The notes beneath the pieces are model-generated. The model had not been told where the DNA came from. It made no database searches and saw only the letters and a list, made by a program, of their open reading frames with translations. Positions 63,210 through 64,000 of a DNA stretch of 64,000 nucleotides are shown piece by piece (the stretch's first letter is position 1; every line of letters starts with the position of its first letter). The stretch covers positions 1,284,804 through 1,348,803 of the forward strand of contig NZ_CP040297.1 in the NCBI RefSeq assembly GCF_013393945.1. The letters run 5' to 3'. The position numbers were made by a program, and so were the translations under genes. Source of the DNA: Nostoc sp. TCL26-01 (lineage in GTDB: Bacteria > Cyanobacteriota > Cyanobacteriia > Cyanobacteriales > Nostocaceae).

Positions 63210-63754
63210 CCCAAGGAATCACGAGTTTCTCTGCCGGTTTGTGAATTGACTCCGCTAGCTTTCGTACAAAGTTCTTTGATTTGTGCCTTATCTAAAATTG
63301 CGTCAGTAAAGTCTGCACCTTCTATGTTCACATCATTAAATATGGCGCGGAGTAAAAGAGCTTCTTTAAAAACGGCATTACTTAAATCAGCTCCTGTTAA
63401 GTTTACCTGATCGACCATAGCATTAGTTAAATCTGCTCCGTGGAGATTTGCTTGTGTCATCACCGAAGCACTCAAGACTGCACCACGTAAGTCAGCACCG
63501 ACAAAGTTTGTCATTTCTAGGTTAGCGTTAGAAAACTCCGCCGCTTGTAAACTTTCTCCCGCAAAGTTATGCCTCGATAATTCAGCGTTGCTAAATGATA
63601 AAGGATGAGTCCAATCTGCTAGCGCTGGATAGGGTAGGCAAAATAAGGCGATCGCTAACGCTATGATTAATCCTTGTTGCCACAAAGTCATGATATGACG
63701 ACTTGGTTGTTTTTTCATTGCCACTGGCAGTTTTTCCCATTCACTGCTTAACAT
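63200..63754 (-). CDS. Exported pentapeptide repeat protein (probably lumenal)
   Basis: 184 residues. A signal peptide (GLIIALAIALFCLPYPALAD, about 28-47) ends at an AxA site. Pentapeptide repeats of A(D/N)LxX type run about 55-155 (ADLRGAVLSASVMTQANLHG, ADLTNAMVDQVNLTGADLSN, ADFTDAILDKAQ), predicting a right-handed beta helix. Two Cys near the end (ELCTK, SLGCR) may form a disulfide. Short pentapeptide proteins with signal peptides occur in the thylakoid lumen. ATG at 63718 (MKKQPSR) is an alternative start. The 246 bases to the window end hold no clear gene. Confidence 0.9.
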   Translation of the reverse strand: MLSSEWEKLPVAMKKQPSRHIMTLWQQGLIIALAIALFCLPYPALADWTHPLSFSNAELSRHNFAGESLQAAEFSNANLEMTNFVGADLRGAVLSASVMTQANLHGADLTNAMVDQVNLTGADLSNAVFKEALLLRAIFNDVNIEGADFTDAILDKAQIKELCTKASGVNSQTGRETRDSLGCR

Positions 63755-64000
63755 TTTGTCATAAAAATCCAGTGATCAGCTCATTTATCAGGTTGAGATC
63801 CCCAATTTTTCCCATGATTGCTGGAGTAGGTATGTAAAGTATTAAGTCAATAACCTTTAGTAATTAATCAGCCTTTGTTTACAATTCTTGATTTTTATCG
63901 ATGGTTTTGGTGATATGAATATGAGCAATCACTAATCGGCATATTTACAATTGTTAACCTGAAGTTGTTGATAGTAAAGTTTATTGTCTTTTATGTTCAT

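Noticed and set aside
63930..64000. Short minus-strand frame running off the right edge
   Set aside because: Only about 22 codons are visible, beginning with an ATG inside the window; it cannot be told from chance.

Overview
The window reads as chromosomal DNA of a filamentous, probably heterocyst-forming cyanobacterium of the Nostoc/Anabaena group. The evidence is the Ycf3 photosystem I assembly gene, several cyanobacteria-restricted families (DUF4359, DUF1816, DUF1997, DUF4079, Uma2), the octamer GCGATCGC (HIP1, for example 9063-9070) scattered through coding sequence, and above all many arrays of 7-base tandem repeats (TGACCAA, TGACTAA, GGGGACT, ATCAGTT and others). These match the short tandemly repeated repetitive (STRR) families known from heterocystous cyanobacteria. 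No phage, plasmid, CRISPR array or complete transposase gene is visible.

Layout. 1-7.3 kb: partial GST, SRAP protein, ycf3, gatC, tRNA-His, a DUF4359 protein, an M20 amidohydrolase, two nearly identical Uma2 genes, pyrE. 7.3-18.8 kb: secreted proteins, tRNA-Ile2(CAU), a CNNM/CBS membrane protein, queC, a Gfo/Idh/MocA oxidoreductase, DedA, a chromosomal ParM-like actin plus ribbon-helix-helix partner, a phosphohexomutase and rdgB. 18.8-31 kb: an FHA-GAF adenylate cyclase, a circularly permuted ribosome-biogenesis GTPase, a VOC protein, a 7.3 kb three-gene cluster (dynamin-like GTPase, large Hsp70/actin-fold ATPase, uncharacterised 364-residue protein) and rpiA. 31-46 kb: a giant hybrid kinase, two CAP-domain proteins, higBA, an alpha/beta hydrolase, DUF1816, rlmB with mrnC, a STAS protein, carA, an aspartic protease overlapping trpD, and a D12-class DNA adenine methylase. 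46-64 kb: a small-gene pair broken by two adjacent MITEs, a cytochrome b-like membrane protein, a lambda-endolysin-like lysozyme, an SDR protein, DUF1997, DUF4079, an ankyrin protein, CbiG-C, a holin-like protein, a peptidoglycan-binding protein, a GAF histidine kinase, a third Uma2, an M16 peptidase pair, a candidate 6S RNA, purK and a lumenal pentapeptide protein.

Most genes are monocistronic housekeeping or regulatory genes. Convincing functional units are the dynamin/Hsp70-like cluster, parM-like/RHH, mrnC-rlmB, higBA, the M16 pair, and the pentapeptide gene coupled to purK by an ATGA overlap. Intergenic DNA is dominated by repeats: STRR arrays, MITE-like elements with terminal inverted repeats, and modular palindromic repeats. 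These repeats often touch genes. Four start codons lie in or directly behind STRR arrays, an STRR tract is translated inside trpD, a repeat supplies the end of the cbiG-like frame, and two MITEs with TAA target duplications split a small gene whose original reading frame can be rebuilt exactly.

The best candidates for an undescribed system are the dynamin/Hsp70-like/364-residue cluster and the chromosomal ParM-like/RHH pair. All functional statements are family-level readings by eye, without database searches.
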